64,000 nucleotides of DNA from Gammaproteobacteria bacterium (GTDB taxonomy: Bacteria > Pseudomonadota > Gammaproteobacteria > Arenicellales > Poriferihabitantaceae), in contig JAJEAV010000005.1 in NCBI GenBank assembly GCA_022822625.1, positions 73,965 to 137,964 on the forward strand, in the 5' to 3' direction. Under the pieces are notes generated by a model. It was not told where the DNA came from, did no database searches, and saw only the letters and a program-made list of their open reading frames with translations. A program made the position numbers and the translations under genes. How positions within the stretch are numbered: position 1 is the stretch's first letter; every line of letters starts with the position of its first letter. Shown here piece by piece: positions 18,687-28,217 of the stretch.

Positions 18687-21600
18687 AGGAATTTGTTCAC
18701 ATCAACATTCACTCCGAGTATTCGTTGTCTGATGGCATTGTCCGAATTGATGATCTCGTGAGGCAATGCGAGAAGTTCGGGCAACCGGCAGTTGCCCTGA
18801 CTGACCTGAACAATATGTATGCCCTAGTGAAATTCTATCGGGCCTGTGTGAAGGCCGGAGTAAAACCGATTATCGGTTGCGATGTCCGGGTTACCCATCC
18901 AGATTCCGGGAATCAACATCGAATAATCCTGCTCTGCCAGAACAATGCGGGGTATCTTAACCTGAGTCGTTTGCTGACTGACGTCTATCTGGATAGTGAT
19001 AGGTCATCAAATCCCCATATTGAATGGACGGAGATCAATGATCGGTCGGAAGGGCTGTTGTGTGTGCTTGATGATCGGGAAGGGCCACTGGCTACTCTGG
19101 ATGAAGAACTGGATGACAGGTTATGTCTCAATGTACTGAGTGATTACCAGAAGATTTTTCATGATCGTCTTTACATGGCGGTTAGCCGGGTTGGCTGGCA
19201 GCAGGAGGAGTCATACCTCGCGCTTGCCGTAAAGTACTCGCTTCAGTCAGGCATACCCATCGTTGCCACGAATCGCGTGGTTTTCCTGAATCGGGATGAG
19301 TTTGAAGCACACGAGATCAGGACCTGCATCAACAACAAGAACATTCTGGAGGACAAAAAACGGCCACGAAAATACACAGCCGAACAGTATTTTCGTTCTT
19401 CATCCGAGATGGAAGAGTTATTCAAGGATGTTCCAGTAGCGATCGAGAATACCGTGGCAGTGGCAAAACGCTGCAATCTATTCATCGAATTTGACAGGGA
19501 CCACTTGCCTAAATTTCCGGGAGCCGGAGATAGACCTGAAGAGCAACTGCTGTGGGAAAAGTCCGAACAGGGCCTGGCCAGACTTTTCAATCAGTCTGGG
19601 ATACGTGATGCCGAGGGCAATCCATTGATTGATGATGTCTACATCAAGCGTCTTGAGATGGAGATTGAAGTCATCACCAAAATGGGGTTTTCCGGTTACT
19701 TCCTGATTGTGGCTGACTTTATCGAATGGTCGAGAAACAATGGGGTTCCGGTTGGTCCGGGTCGTGGGTCAGGGGCCGGTTCTCTGGTTGCCTGGGCCAT
19801 GGGAATTACCCGGCTTGACCCGATCATGCATGGTTTGATTTTTGAGCGTTTTCTCAATCCTGACCGAATCTCGCTGCCGGACTTCGATATTGATTTCTGT
19901 GTTGACGGTCGTGATCGGGTTATTGAATATGTCTCGGAAACCTATGGAAAGCATCAAGTTGCCCAGATCATCACCTTTGGTACCATGGCAGCCAAGGCTG
20001 TAGTGAGAGATGTTGGTCGTGTACTTGGACTTCCCTATGGGTTTGTTGACCAGATTGCCAGACTGATTCCCTTTGATCTGGGCATGACACTGAAAAAGGC
20101 ACTTTCTGGTGAAGCAGAACTGGAGCGGCGTTATCAGGAAGACCCTCAGGTGAAGTCCCTGATTGACCGGGCCATGGAACTCGAGGGTATCGCGCGTAAC
20201 GTTGGCAAGCATGCTGGTGGCGTAGTGATTGCCCCCAGTCCGCTGATTGAGTTCACGCCGTTGTATTCCGATGCTCACTTGAATCAGGCGATTACGCAAT
20301 TTGACAAGGACGATCTTGAGTCAATCGGTCTCGTGAAATTCGACTTTCTGGGACTCAGAACCCTGACCATTATTGAAAGGGCCATGAAGCTGATCAACCA
20401 GGAAAGAGTCAAAAGCGGCCAGGAGGCGCTAGATATAGATGGCCTGCCACTTGATGATGAACAGACTTATCGCCTGATTCAAAGTGGGCGTACTACGGCA
20501 ATTTTTCAGCTTGAGTCACAAGGCATGAAGAACCTGATAGTAAGGTCCTGTCCGGCCACGTTTGAAGATTTGACTGCCCTGATTGCGATGTACAGGCCGG
20601 GGCCTCTTCAGTCGGGGATGGTGGATGACTATATTGACAGGAAGGCGGGTACAAAGCAGGTCGAATATCTTGATCAACGTCTTGAGCCGACTCTTGAGTC
20701 GACGTACGGGGTGATTCTATATCAGGAGCAGGTAATGGAGACTGCGCAGACACTTGCCGGATACACCATGGGAGAAGCCGACATCCTGCGCAAGGCAATG
20801 GGCAAGAAGTTGCCGGCAGAAATGGAGAAGCAACGCAAGACCTTTGTATCGGGTGCGATCAAGCGGGGGGTTGAGAAAGAGCTGGCTACTGATATTTTCA
20901 ATCTGATGGAAAAGTTCGCGGGTTATGGGTTCAATAAATCACATTCGGCAGCATATGCCCTGATTGCGTATCAGACAGCATGGCTGAAGACTCATTATCC
21001 GGCTGCATTCATGGCCGCAACCCTGACCGCGGAAATCAGCAATACGGACAGGGTTGTTATCTATCTGGCCGAATGCAGATCAATGGGACTGGAAGTCAGG
21101 CCGCCTCACATCAACACGAGTCATTATGATTTTCGCCCGCTTGACGAGAAGACAATTTCATATGGTTTGGGGGCAATCAAGGGAATCGGCAGAAGACTGG
21201 TTGAAGACCTGGCTGATGAGCGAGATGCCAATAGCGGTTATCAGGATTTATATGATATCTGCGAACGTTCTGATTCCAAAAGCCTGAACAAGAGAACACT
21301 GGAATCGCTGGCGAAGAGTGGGGCCCTGGATGACATGGGGCTTAACCGTTCTTCTCTTGTTGCAAACATTCCGGACATGATGAGTGCGGCCGCAAAGAAG
21401 CAGGATGATTCGACTACGGGTCAGGCAGACCTGTTTGTCATGACCGACCAGGAGTTCATGCGCCCTGAACCCGAGGTGTTTCCTGAATGGCCGGAACTGG
21501 AACGTTTAGCCCATGAAAAAGATGTTTTGGGATTTTATCTGACCGGACATCCGGTTGATCTTCACAAGTCGGAGTTGAAGCAGGTGATACCGGAAGATTT

Positions 21601-22204
21601 TTCCGACATTGATCTGACTAATCGCAAGCAAGGAATGTTTGCGGGCATTGTCACGGGTACTCGGAACATTGAATCAAGAAAGGGTCGAATTGGACTGGTA
21701 ACCCTGGAAGATGCCGAGCGCCAAATGGAGATTCGATTGTTTCCCGAAAAATACAGGGAATTGATGAGAAAAATCGAAAAAGACAGGGTATTGATTGCCA
21801 TTGGCGAGTGGGGTCACAATGAGTTGATGGACCGTTATCAGTTGAATGCGAACATGCTTATGGATATGGAGGAGTTGAGAAACGAGGGCCTGATCGCCCT
21901 GGAGCTGGTATGGCAGGAGACTTCGCTTGATAATAATGCAGTAAGGTGTTTGCTTGAATTACTCAAGCAACATAGGAATGGTCATGTACCGCTTCAGATT
22001 CGCTATACCCAGTGTGCTGGGACCACTGGTTGTGTATCGCTGGGCGAGAACTGGAAAATCCAGCCTAGTCAGTGTTTGCTGGATAGTCTCAAAGACCGTT
22101 ATGGTCCGGATTCAATTCGGTATGCATATGACCGCGGCAAGTTTTCTCAATACCATCGTCAGAGCCATAATCCTGGTAATGGCAAAACGGCATATTCTTC
22201 GTAA
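18683..22204 (+). CDS. dnaE: DNA polymerase III alpha subunit
   Basis: Replicative polymerase, 1173 residues (E. coli 1160). An N-terminal PHP domain starts FVHINIHSEYSLSDGIV. The catalytic acidic pair lies in LPDFDIDFCVDGRD (about 394-407), and GPGRGSGAGSLVAWAMGIT precedes it. The helix-hairpin-helix and OB regions follow, including a region with FYLTGHPVDLHKSEL. It closes the housekeeping run; accA, often the next gene in this order, is not here. Confidence 0.97.
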   Translation: MKEFVHINIHSEYSLSDGIVRIDDLVRQCEKFGQPAVALTDLNNMYALVKFYRACVKAGVKPIIGCDVRVTHPDSGNQHRIILLCQNNAGYLNLSRLLTDVYLDSDRSSNPHIEWTEINDRSEGLLCVLDDREGPLATLDEELDDRLCLNVLSDYQKIFHDRLYMAVSRVGWQQEESYLALAVKYSLQSGIPIVATNRVVFLNRDEFEAHEIRTCINNKNILEDKKRPRKYTAEQYFRSSSEMEELFKDVPVAIENTVAVAKRCNLFIEFDRDHLPKFPGAGDRPEEQLLWEKSEQGLARLFNQSGIRDAEGNPLIDDVYIKRLEMEIEVITKMGFSGYFLIVADFIEWSRNNGVPVGPGRGSGAGSLVAWAMGITRLDPIMHGLIFERFLNPDRISLPDFDIDFCVDGRDRVIEYVSETYGKHQVAQIITFGTMAAKAVVRDVGRVLGLPYGFVDQIARLIPFDLGMTLKKALSGEAELERRYQEDPQVKSLIDRAMELEGIARNVGKHAGGVVIAPSPLIEFTPLYSDAHLNQAITQFDKDDLESIGLVKFDFLGLRTLTIIERAMKLINQERVKSGQEALDIDGLPLDDEQTYRLIQSGRTTAIFQLESQGMKNLIVRSCPATFEDLTALIAMYRPGPLQSGMVDDYIDRKAGTKQVEYLDQRLEPTLESTYGVILYQEQVMETAQTLAGYTMGEADILRKAMGKKLPAEMEKQRKTFVSGAIKRGVEKELATDIFNLMEKFAGYGFNKSHSAAYALIAYQTAWLKTHYPAAFMAATLTAEISNTDRVVIYLAECRSMGLEVRPPHINTSHYDFRPLDEKTISYGLGAIKGIGRRLVEDLADERDANSGYQDLYDICERSDSKSLNKRTLESLAKSGALDDMGLNRSSLVANIPDMMSAAAKKQDDSTTGQADLFVMTDQEFMRPEPEVFPEWPELERLAHEKDVLGFYLTGHPVDLHKSELKQVIPEDFSDIDLTNRKQGMFAGIVTGTRNIESRKGRIGLVTLEDAERQMEIRLFPEKYRELMRKIEKDRVLIAIGEWGHNELMDRYQLNANMLMDMEELRNEGLIALELVWQETSLDNNAVRCLLELLKQHRNGHVPLQIRYTQCAGTTGCVSLGENWKIQPSQCLLDSLKDRYGPDSIRYAYDRGKFSQYHRQSHNPGNGKTAYSS

Positions 22205-22431
22205 GTTTGGTTTGTTCGCGTACTTCATCCAGCTCCCAGTCGCCCCGTCCGCTCCCTTTCGCCTTTTTCGATGAGATAACGGAGGGATTTTCTACCAAGA
22301 ATTGGTTACGTCGAATAGGAATTGTTGCTAGGCATTGCCTGTTCGGAGTGACTGACGTGTTTATTGGCTTGGGTAGGGCCGGCTCGAAACACTTCAAGAA
22401 TGTAACGGCAAATGTACAATTGAGATCCGGG

Positions 22432-23697
22432 CTAGTCTATGGGCAGGGTCTGCAAGTAATCGCCAAATGATGGAGTTGGTATTTGGTAATGTTTGGGAAG
22501 TTCTTCTGTCTCCATCAGAACACCTGCATGCAAGGCATTGGATAGAAAGTCATCAAAGGCTTGCGGGTGTTCCAGCAAAGGACCTGCCAGATTGCGTAAT
22601 CTGGAGCGGGACAAGGCCCCGTTAGGCACCTTGTTTGCCTCTATGGCGAGATTTTGGTAAATTGCTGGATCTTCGGAACATCGCTTGAGCCTGCTCACAT
22701 AATATTCATTCTTCAGCCTCTGGCCAAGCTCCAGAGCCTGCGGCAGCAAGTCCTTGTTCAAGTTTCCATGATGATCACGGATAATCTGACATGCGGCAAC
22801 TGATACGCTGTTAATGTGTTGCGGCCAGCCTTGGGAAAGCTCGGCCAAGGTATCCAGCCATTCCTCACGGTTTTTGGAAGATCCCTTGAAATCGTAAGCG
22901 GCAAAAACACTTTTGATAGCACTCACTGTTTCTTGATGTGAGAGTACACCCAGTGTTTTCACCCTGCCTCTTGGAAGTCGCGACAAACCGCATTTACTCA
23001 ATATGGTCTCGACATCACTCAAGCCCAAAAAAATGGTTACCAGTGGAATGCCTTGTGTTTGACGGTGCAGGCAATCCAGAACATCTTCTGTCTTGTCATT
23101 CTGCTTGATGTTTTGGGCTTCATCCACAAATATCACGAGGCGATAATTCTTCAGCAACGAAGAGGCATGCCTGAACAATCCATCGGCACTTCCTGACTGT
23201 TGTTTCTTGCTCACTGTCACGCCCTGAATCGAGATATTCCCATGTTGAATTTCCTGGAGCAATTGTAGACCTTGATTCAATGCTTTCTTGAACCAGCGGG
23301 AATATGTACCGGGAACACTCTCCAGAAGGCGCTTGTTTTCCAGATTGGTTGCTTCGATCATGGCCGTAACAACGCTTTCAGGATAGCGTAGAGACCCAGG
23401 GGGTATTGAAGCAGCAACCCAGGGCTTATCCAGTGTCGAATGCTGGCGAATCGCTTCCATGCATTCGCCCATAAGTGCTGTTTTATCGGCACCGGGAGCA
23501 CCCTGAAAAATCATCGTTCTGCCGCCAATGTGGCCATCATTGAGGCTTTTGACGGTTTTCCGGAATATCTCATATTCCGCGTCACGACCACGAAAAAAAG
23601 GTTCGCGTCCAACTTCAGCGCGATCAGTACGGTCCAGCCATACATCCAGAGAAGATGGTTTGGCAGGCTTGGGTTTGGGAAACAAGTCTTGATTCAT
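22432..23697 (-). CDS. Orphan AAA ATPase, ExeA/TniB/Orc-like
   Basis: A 421-residue cytoplasmic P-loop ATPase of unknown role. The Walker A region is GAPGADKT at 66-73, where the usual second glycine before the lysine is an aspartate. Walker B is VIFVDEAQN at 188-196. A sensor-like IFLGLSD follows at about 218, and the C-terminal third looks helical, as in Cdc6/ExeA-type lid and winged-helix domains. The gene is convergent with dnaE and no obvious partner is adjacent. Possible roles include secretion, transposition or defence; nothing in the sequence decides between them. Confidence 0.6.
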   Translation of the reverse strand: MNQDLFPKPKPAKPSSLDVWLDRTDRAEVGREPFFRGRDAEYEIFRKTVKSLNDGHIGGRTMIFQGAPGADKTALMGECMEAIRQHSTLDKPWVAASIPPGSLRYPESVVTAMIEATNLENKRLLESVPGTYSRWFKKALNQGLQLLQEIQHGNISIQGVTVSKKQQSGSADGLFRHASSLLKNYRLVIFVDEAQNIKQNDKTEDVLDCLHRQTQGIPLVTIFLGLSDVETILSKCGLSRLPRGRVKTLGVLSHQETVSAIKSVFAAYDFKGSSKNREEWLDTLAELSQGWPQHINSVSVAACQIIRDHHGNLNKDLLPQALELGQRLKNEYYVSRLKRCSEDPAIYQNLAIEANKVPNGALSRSRLRNLAGPLLEHPQAFDDFLSNALHAGVLMETEELPKHYQIPTPSFGDYLQTLPID

Positions 23698-23955
23698 GGG
23701 ATAATCATATCATCAGACGGTAGTTGACCATGATTCAATTCAATGGGCGGTAATTCTAGTTCTGGAATTATGATTTTGAGAGATATTCAACCAACCCTCG
23801 GGGGATATGCAGGTTCAGGGACTTGTGAGACTTTTTCAGCCATGAAGAAAGGGCGTCTCCGAGACACGGATAACGAGACGATGTCCCAATCTGGAGTGAC
23901 AATCAAATCAACGACCGAATGTAATGCGTGAAGACAAGAAGAAGGATTAAGAGGA

Positions 23956-24546
23956 TTAAGGGGATGGATCGTTTGTCTCACTCTTGTCGGAGTCGGTATC
24001 ATCAACGATTGAATCTGCTCCTGATTCCCTGTCATCCTCGGTGCCTGTTTCGACTTCATCCTCAACAGTATCGGGAACTTCATCGTCACCAACAGATTCC
24101 TGTTTCCCTTCATCAAGTTCTCTCTGCCTTATCTTCTCTTTCATCTCTTCACGATGTTTCATGTCTGAGGTGACCAAGTCGCCCAGAGATTCAAATGTCG
24201 TGAAGTCGTCATCATAGTCATCCAGGCCGTCCCGAATATTGAATCCCCCCTGAGAGAAAAGTTTTCGAAGAGCCATGCGACGCAGGTTTTCACTGACTCC
24301 TTTTGACATGAATACCGAGTAGTCACTGTTTTCATCGAGGCTTTCGATAGGGGGCATGTCCTCATCGGTGAGAACTCGGGTTTCTTCCCCACATTCTGCG
24401 TTTTCTCCGGAACTCGGCTGATCTTCGGTCTCTTCAGTTCCGGCAAGCCCTTTTTCAGAAGTCTGCTCGGCGTGTTCTGTCTTGAGTCTGGACCAACGCG
24501 ACAGAAAAGCTTCTTGATCAGTATCTGTTGTCTGTTTTTTTGACAT
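23956..24546 (-). CDS. DUF3306 protein, formate-dehydrogenase-locus accessory
   Basis: About 196 residues from the ATG at 24546; a GTG at 24558 would add four. The N-terminal FLSRWSRLK is the hallmark of DUF3306. The middle carries ALRKLFSQGGFNIRDGLDDYDDDF, and the C-terminal half is highly acidic and probably disordered. Proteins of this family usually sit beside formate dehydrogenase and fdhD; their function is unknown. The start overlaps the end of the upstream DUF3305 gene, so the two are probably co-translated. Confidence 0.8.
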   Translation of the reverse strand: MSKKQTTDTDQEAFLSRWSRLKTEHAEQTSEKGLAGTEETEDQPSSGENAECGEETRVLTDEDMPPIESLDENSDYSVFMSKGVSENLRRMALRKLFSQGGFNIRDGLDDYDDDFTTFESLGDLVTSDMKHREEMKEKIRQRELDEGKQESVGDDEVPDTVEDEVETGTEDDRESGADSIVDDTDSDKSETNDPSP

Positions 24547-25048
24547 ATTGGGATTCACTTAACCAGTCTTTGCGTTTGCGCTTTTTCTTTACTTCAGGGA
24601 CGTAATGGGTGACCACATATCGTTCGACGATATGACACATTTTGTCAGGCATCACGATTTCAAGCACGATTCGTTCTGCCTCCATATCACCGGTAGCTTC
24701 ATCCTGGTTTGCGGTCACGAAGACCGGTTCGATTTCCATGTCATTCGGGCTGCCATCGCATACAACAAACAAATAAGGTGTTTCTGAAAGCAGATTATAC
24801 CAATATCCCTCATTCCCATCCCTGTACAAGTGAACGGACATGCCGGTCCAGAGATATCGGACATAGGCACCATCATCATGAATCAGCATCTTGTCTGCTA
24901 TCCCTCCGGACTTGTTTTCACAAATGATGGCATAGGCTGACCATTGAGGCAGTCCCCAGGGACTTTCCGAATCCAGTTTTCTTTGAAGTACTACCGAAAC
25001 CGGTATGACAATTTTACGCTCAGAGGCTTCAAGCTGGATGTCAGACAT
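24518..25048 (-). CDS. DUF3305 protein, formate-dehydrogenase-locus accessory
   Basis: About 176 residues from the ATG at 25048; a TTG five codons earlier is the alternative. The early KIVIPVSVVLQRK followed by SPWGLPQWSAYAI fits DUF3305. The C-terminal tail is basic (EVKKKRKRKDW). Its gene pairs with DUF3306 downstream and diverges from fdhD, the usual genomic setting of these two families. No catalytic motif is apparent. Confidence 0.78.
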   Translation of the reverse strand: MSDIQLEASERKIVIPVSVVLQRKLDSESPWGLPQWSAYAIICENKSGGIADKMLIHDDGAYVRYLWTGMSVHLYRDGNEGYWYNLLSETPYLFVVCDGSPNDMEIEPVFVTANQDEATGDMEAERIVLEIVMPDKMCHIVERYVVTHYVPEVKKKRKRKDWLSESQYVKKTDNRY

Positions 25049-25153
25049 GATTGCTTTGGTCAACAGGCATGAGATTGCGGTAATTTAAGACAGCAGAATG
25101 AGACAACACAAAGTAAAATGTACCGATTATTTGATTTCAGTATTCGATAATAA

Positions 25154-25162
25154 TGCTAAAAT
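25154..25162 (+). promoter_or_regulatory. Candidate extended -10 promoter for fdhD
   Basis: TGC followed by TAAAAT gives a TGn extended -10 in an AT-rich stretch of the divergent region between the DUF3305 gene and fdhD. A TTGATT lies 20 bp upstream of the hexamer, too far for an ideal -35. The leader to the fdhD ATG would be about 105 nt. Confidence 0.3.
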
Positions 25163-25272
25163 CAATAAAATACATGAAACGGTTGGGTGACCTGGATACC
25201 TCGGTTTTCCTCGTTTAATGCAGGACAAATCATCAACGGACGAAATTTAGTGCTTGGTTTCTCCCTTTTATT

Positions 25273-26196
25273 ATGACACGAACCGTCCCGTCTTCGGAAG
25301 TTTCTGTTGAGCAAACCAGCCATAACGGCCCTGACCTCAATATTGACCTGTTACCGGTGCTCACCAATGAAGGACTGGAGTCTATCCATCAGGTGGATTC
25401 CAGGAATCAGTATGGCATGGATCAACAGGTTAACATAGTTGATGAGTTGCCGCTCACCATCAAGGTCGATGGTGAAGAGCTGGTAACTTTGATGACCCTG
25501 GGTAGTCAGCCGGAACTCCTGGTTTTGGGCTATCTCAGAAATCAGGCACTGTTCCAACATCCAGGTCAGATCAGGTCAGTCAAGGTGAATTGGGATCGTG
25601 AGCTTGCTGAAGTTGTTACCCGAGATGGCAAGGGCCTGCAAGGTTTCGATACCTCGCGGAAGACAGTAACCACCGGATGCGGCCAGGGGACAATACTGAG
25701 TTGCACTTTAGACAAGCTATATGAGCACCGCTTGCCCAAGACCACATTAAGACAGTCTGAAATCTACGAGGTCCTGAATCGGGTCAAGGACTACAACAAG
25801 GCCTACCGTGCAGCTGGTTCCGTGCATGGCTGTGGACTATGTCGGGGAGGAAAGGTGCTGATGTTTGTTGAGGATGTTGGACGGCACAATGCCATGGACA
25901 CGATTTCTGGCGAGATGTGGATAAACAACATGCCCGGACATGACAAGATATTCTATACCACGGGGCGGCTTACCTCGGAAATTGTCATGAAGTCAGCCCT
26001 TATGGGAATCCCGGTTCTGGTGTCTAGAAACGGTACTACAAACATGGGTTATGAACTCGCGGTTGAACTGGGGGTCACCCTGATTTCCCGAGCAAAAAGC
26101 CGCCAGTTTTGTGCTTTGAATGCGGACAACATGATTTTCGATGCTTCACCCCCGATACCCACCCATATGCAGCCAGACAAACAGAAGTCCCACTGA
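25273..26196 (+). CDS. fdhD: Formate dehydrogenase accessory sulfurtransferase FdhD
   Basis: Transfers sulfur from IscS to the molybdenum cofactor of formate dehydrogenase. The conserved EDVGRHNAMDTISGE is at about 199-213, preceded by AGSVHGCGLCRGGKV, with TTGRLTSEIVMKSALMGIPVLVSRN towards the C-terminus. A cysteine-containing loop, TTGCGQGT, is present near 135. The N-terminal 60 residues are longer than in E. coli FdhD. The catalytic subunit gene fdhA/fdhF is not in this window. Confidence 0.9.
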   Translation: MTRTVPSSEVSVEQTSHNGPDLNIDLLPVLTNEGLESIHQVDSRNQYGMDQQVNIVDELPLTIKVDGEELVTLMTLGSQPELLVLGYLRNQALFQHPGQIRSVKVNWDRELAEVVTRDGKGLQGFDTSRKTVTTGCGQGTILSCTLDKLYEHRLPKTTLRQSEIYEVLNRVKDYNKAYRAAGSVHGCGLCRGGKVLMFVEDVGRHNAMDTISGEMWINNMPGHDKIFYTTGRLTSEIVMKSALMGIPVLVSRNGTTNMGYELAVELGVTLISRAKSRQFCALNADNMIFDASPPIPTHMQPDKQKSH

Positions 26197-26202
26197 CTTT
26201 TC

Positions 26203-26991
26203 CTAAACGGGAATCAGCGGGAAATCGTCACCGTCCATTGGTTCGCCATGCTGAAGGCGGCAATTCGGAAAAGGCGGTGATGTCTTTCCTTCCCGAACCG
26301 CAAATACCGCATCGTCACCTATCCAGCGACTGGAAAAGGCACGCCTTCGCCGGTCAGAAGAGTGGTTGCCTGGAGCACTGTGCAGGGTCAGAAAGTGAAA
26401 GGCCACGGCATCACCACTCTCGAGTTCCCAGCTCAGAATGTCATGCGAATCACGTTCCGCATCGATATCAGGTATCGTTGCGAATTTCGAATCTTCATAA
26501 AGCGGGCTCTTGTCAAATCGCTCGGGCTGAAACATTCTATCCAGACGGTGAGACGCCGCAACAAACTCCAGCGATGTCCGGCGCGGTACCTGATCGAGTG
26601 CCAGCCATATACTGCAGTTTTGTTGACCATCCACGCAATAATAGGGCTGATCATGATGCCAGGGTGTCGGTATTGATGTTCCCGGTTCCTTGACCAATAC
26701 ATGCTCATGAAATAGTCTAACGTCTTGAGTCCCCATAAGTTCACGGGCAATCCCGGCAGCCGGTGACCTGAACAGGAAGTCACGATATTCGTCAATGCGT
26801 TGCCAATTGCAATAGTCGCCAAAGAAACGACCTTGTCCGGAATCGGTGTAGTCACGGACGTATGGGCCTGGCGATGCAAGATTCTTTTCGATGCCTTCCC
26901 GCAATGGCTCGACCCAATCCCTGAAATATCCGCGTAGAACAACAGCCCCAGATTGCCTGAATTGACTGATTGTCCTTTCTGATATGATCAT
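26203..26991 (-). CDS. Phytanoyl-CoA dioxygenase (PhyH) family protein
   Basis: A 262-residue member of the Fe(II)/2-oxoglutarate-dependent oxygenases. The iron-binding HxD is at H112-H113-D114 (in TPWHHDQPYY). The distal histidine is in FLTLHSAPGN (H204), followed by an arginine-rich RRRRAFSSRW that supplies the 2-oxoglutarate-binding arginine. The substrate cannot be deduced. The gene is convergent with fdhD (6 bp between stops) and divergent from the aldo/keto reductase. Confidence 0.85.
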   Translation of the reverse strand: MIISERTISQFRQSGAVVLRGYFRDWVEPLREGIEKNLASPGPYVRDYTDSGQGRFFGDYCNWQRIDEYRDFLFRSPAAGIARELMGTQDVRLFHEHVLVKEPGTSIPTPWHHDQPYYCVDGQQNCSIWLALDQVPRRTSLEFVAASHRLDRMFQPERFDKSPLYEDSKFATIPDIDAERDSHDILSWELESGDAVAFHFLTLHSAPGNHSSDRRRRAFSSRWIGDDAVFAVREGKTSPPFPNCRLQHGEPMDGDDFPLIPV

Positions 26992-27032
26992 GCAAATGAA
27001 AGACGGATGTAAAGTGGCAATAATATCTCAAT

Positions 27033-27046
27033 TTTGTCGCGACAAA
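27033..27046. promoter_or_regulatory. 14-bp perfect palindrome upstream of tas, operator-like
   Basis: TTTGTCGCGACAAA is a perfect palindrome 14 bp before the tas ATG. A TAATAT -10-like hexamer lies just upstream at 27021-27026. The position fits a repressor site covering the start region, between the PhyH and tas genes. The GGAG ribosome-binding site for tas is at 27051-27054. Confidence 0.4.
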
Positions 27047-27059
27047 TTTTGGAGAAAGC

Positions 27060-28109
27060 ATGAAATATCGAAAATTAGGGGATTCAGGGATCGATGTTAG
27101 CCTGATTTGTCTTGGAACCATGACCTGGGGCGAACAAAATACTCGGGAAGAGGCATTGGCCCAGATGGATTACGCCCTGGAACACGGGGTCAATTTCTGG
27201 GATGCTGCCGAGATGTATCCAGTACCGCCTCGTGAAGAGACCCAAGGTGAAACGGAACGCTGCATAGGAGACTGGTTCAAGCGGACAAAACGACGACATG
27301 GTGTCGTGCTTGCAACCAAGGTTACGGGCAGAAGCGATCGGTCATGGGTTCGAGGGGGGCGTGAAACCCGCGTTAATGGAACCCAAATTATTGAAGCGGT
27401 CAACGGCAGTCTGCAAAGATTGAATACCGACTACATTGATCTCTATCAGATTCACTGGCCAGACCGTAGACTGGGGTTATGGGGGGAAGCCGGTGCATCT
27501 TATGTGCATAAGCAGACGGAAGAAGAGACGTCGATACTTGAGACCATGCAAACCATGACTGAACTGGTAGATTCCGGGAAGGTGCGGTGCATCGGAGTGT
27601 CCAATGAAACTCCCTGGGGCATCAGCCAGTATCTTGAATCCAGTAAACAGGGATGCAGGCGGATCGTATCAATCCAGAACTCCTACAGTCTACTTAACCG
27701 GGTTTATGAACACGGGTTGAGTGAATACGCCTTTCGTGAAAACATTGGCCTGCTGGCTTATTCCCCGCTTGCGATGGGATCCCTAAGCGGCAAGTATGTT
27801 GACGGAAAGCTCCCAAAAGGTAGCCGGAAAGCACTGTTTCCGAATTTTCTGACGCGATATGAGAGCGAGCAGGCCAGACAATGCATTGTTCAGTATACCC
27901 AACTTGCCCGGAATTACTCCCTGCATCCGGTTCACATGGCACTGGCTTTCGTAAATACCCGGCCGTTTGTTACCTCGAACATCATTGGGGCGACAAGTCT
28001 GGATCAACTGAAACAGAATATCGACAGCATTGATATAACGCTATCTGATGAACTTGAAGAAGCGATTCAGGCCATTCACCTGCGATGCAAACATCCCGCT
28101 GCAGCATGA
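27060..28109 (+). CDS. tas: NADP(H)-dependent aldo/keto reductase, Tas type
   Basis: A 349-residue (beta/alpha)8 oxidoreductase (E. coli Tas 346). It begins MKYRKLGDSGIDVSLICLGTMTWG. The catalytic tetrad is visible as D and Y in VNFWDAAEMYPVPP, K in VLATKVTG and H in YQIHWPDR. The Tas-specific insertion after AEMYPVPP (REETQGETE) is present. The physiological substrate of Tas is not established. Confidence 0.9.
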   Translation: MKYRKLGDSGIDVSLICLGTMTWGEQNTREEALAQMDYALEHGVNFWDAAEMYPVPPREETQGETERCIGDWFKRTKRRHGVVLATKVTGRSDRSWVRGGRETRVNGTQIIEAVNGSLQRLNTDYIDLYQIHWPDRRLGLWGEAGASYVHKQTEEETSILETMQTMTELVDSGKVRCIGVSNETPWGISQYLESSKQGCRRIVSIQNSYSLLNRVYEHGLSEYAFRENIGLLAYSPLAMGSLSGKYVDGKLPKGSRKALFPNFLTRYESEQARQCIVQYTQLARNYSLHPVHMALAFVNTRPFVTSNIIGATSLDQLKQNIDSIDITLSDELEEAIQAIHLRCKHPAAA

Positions 28110-28217
28110 TCCCCAAGATTGGCCTGTTTATCGGTATTTTTGGATCTTTTCCGTATTGTTTCGCCATATCATCGTGAAACAGGGAAAATTCATTGGTGCC
28201 TGGTGTTGCGACCCTGT

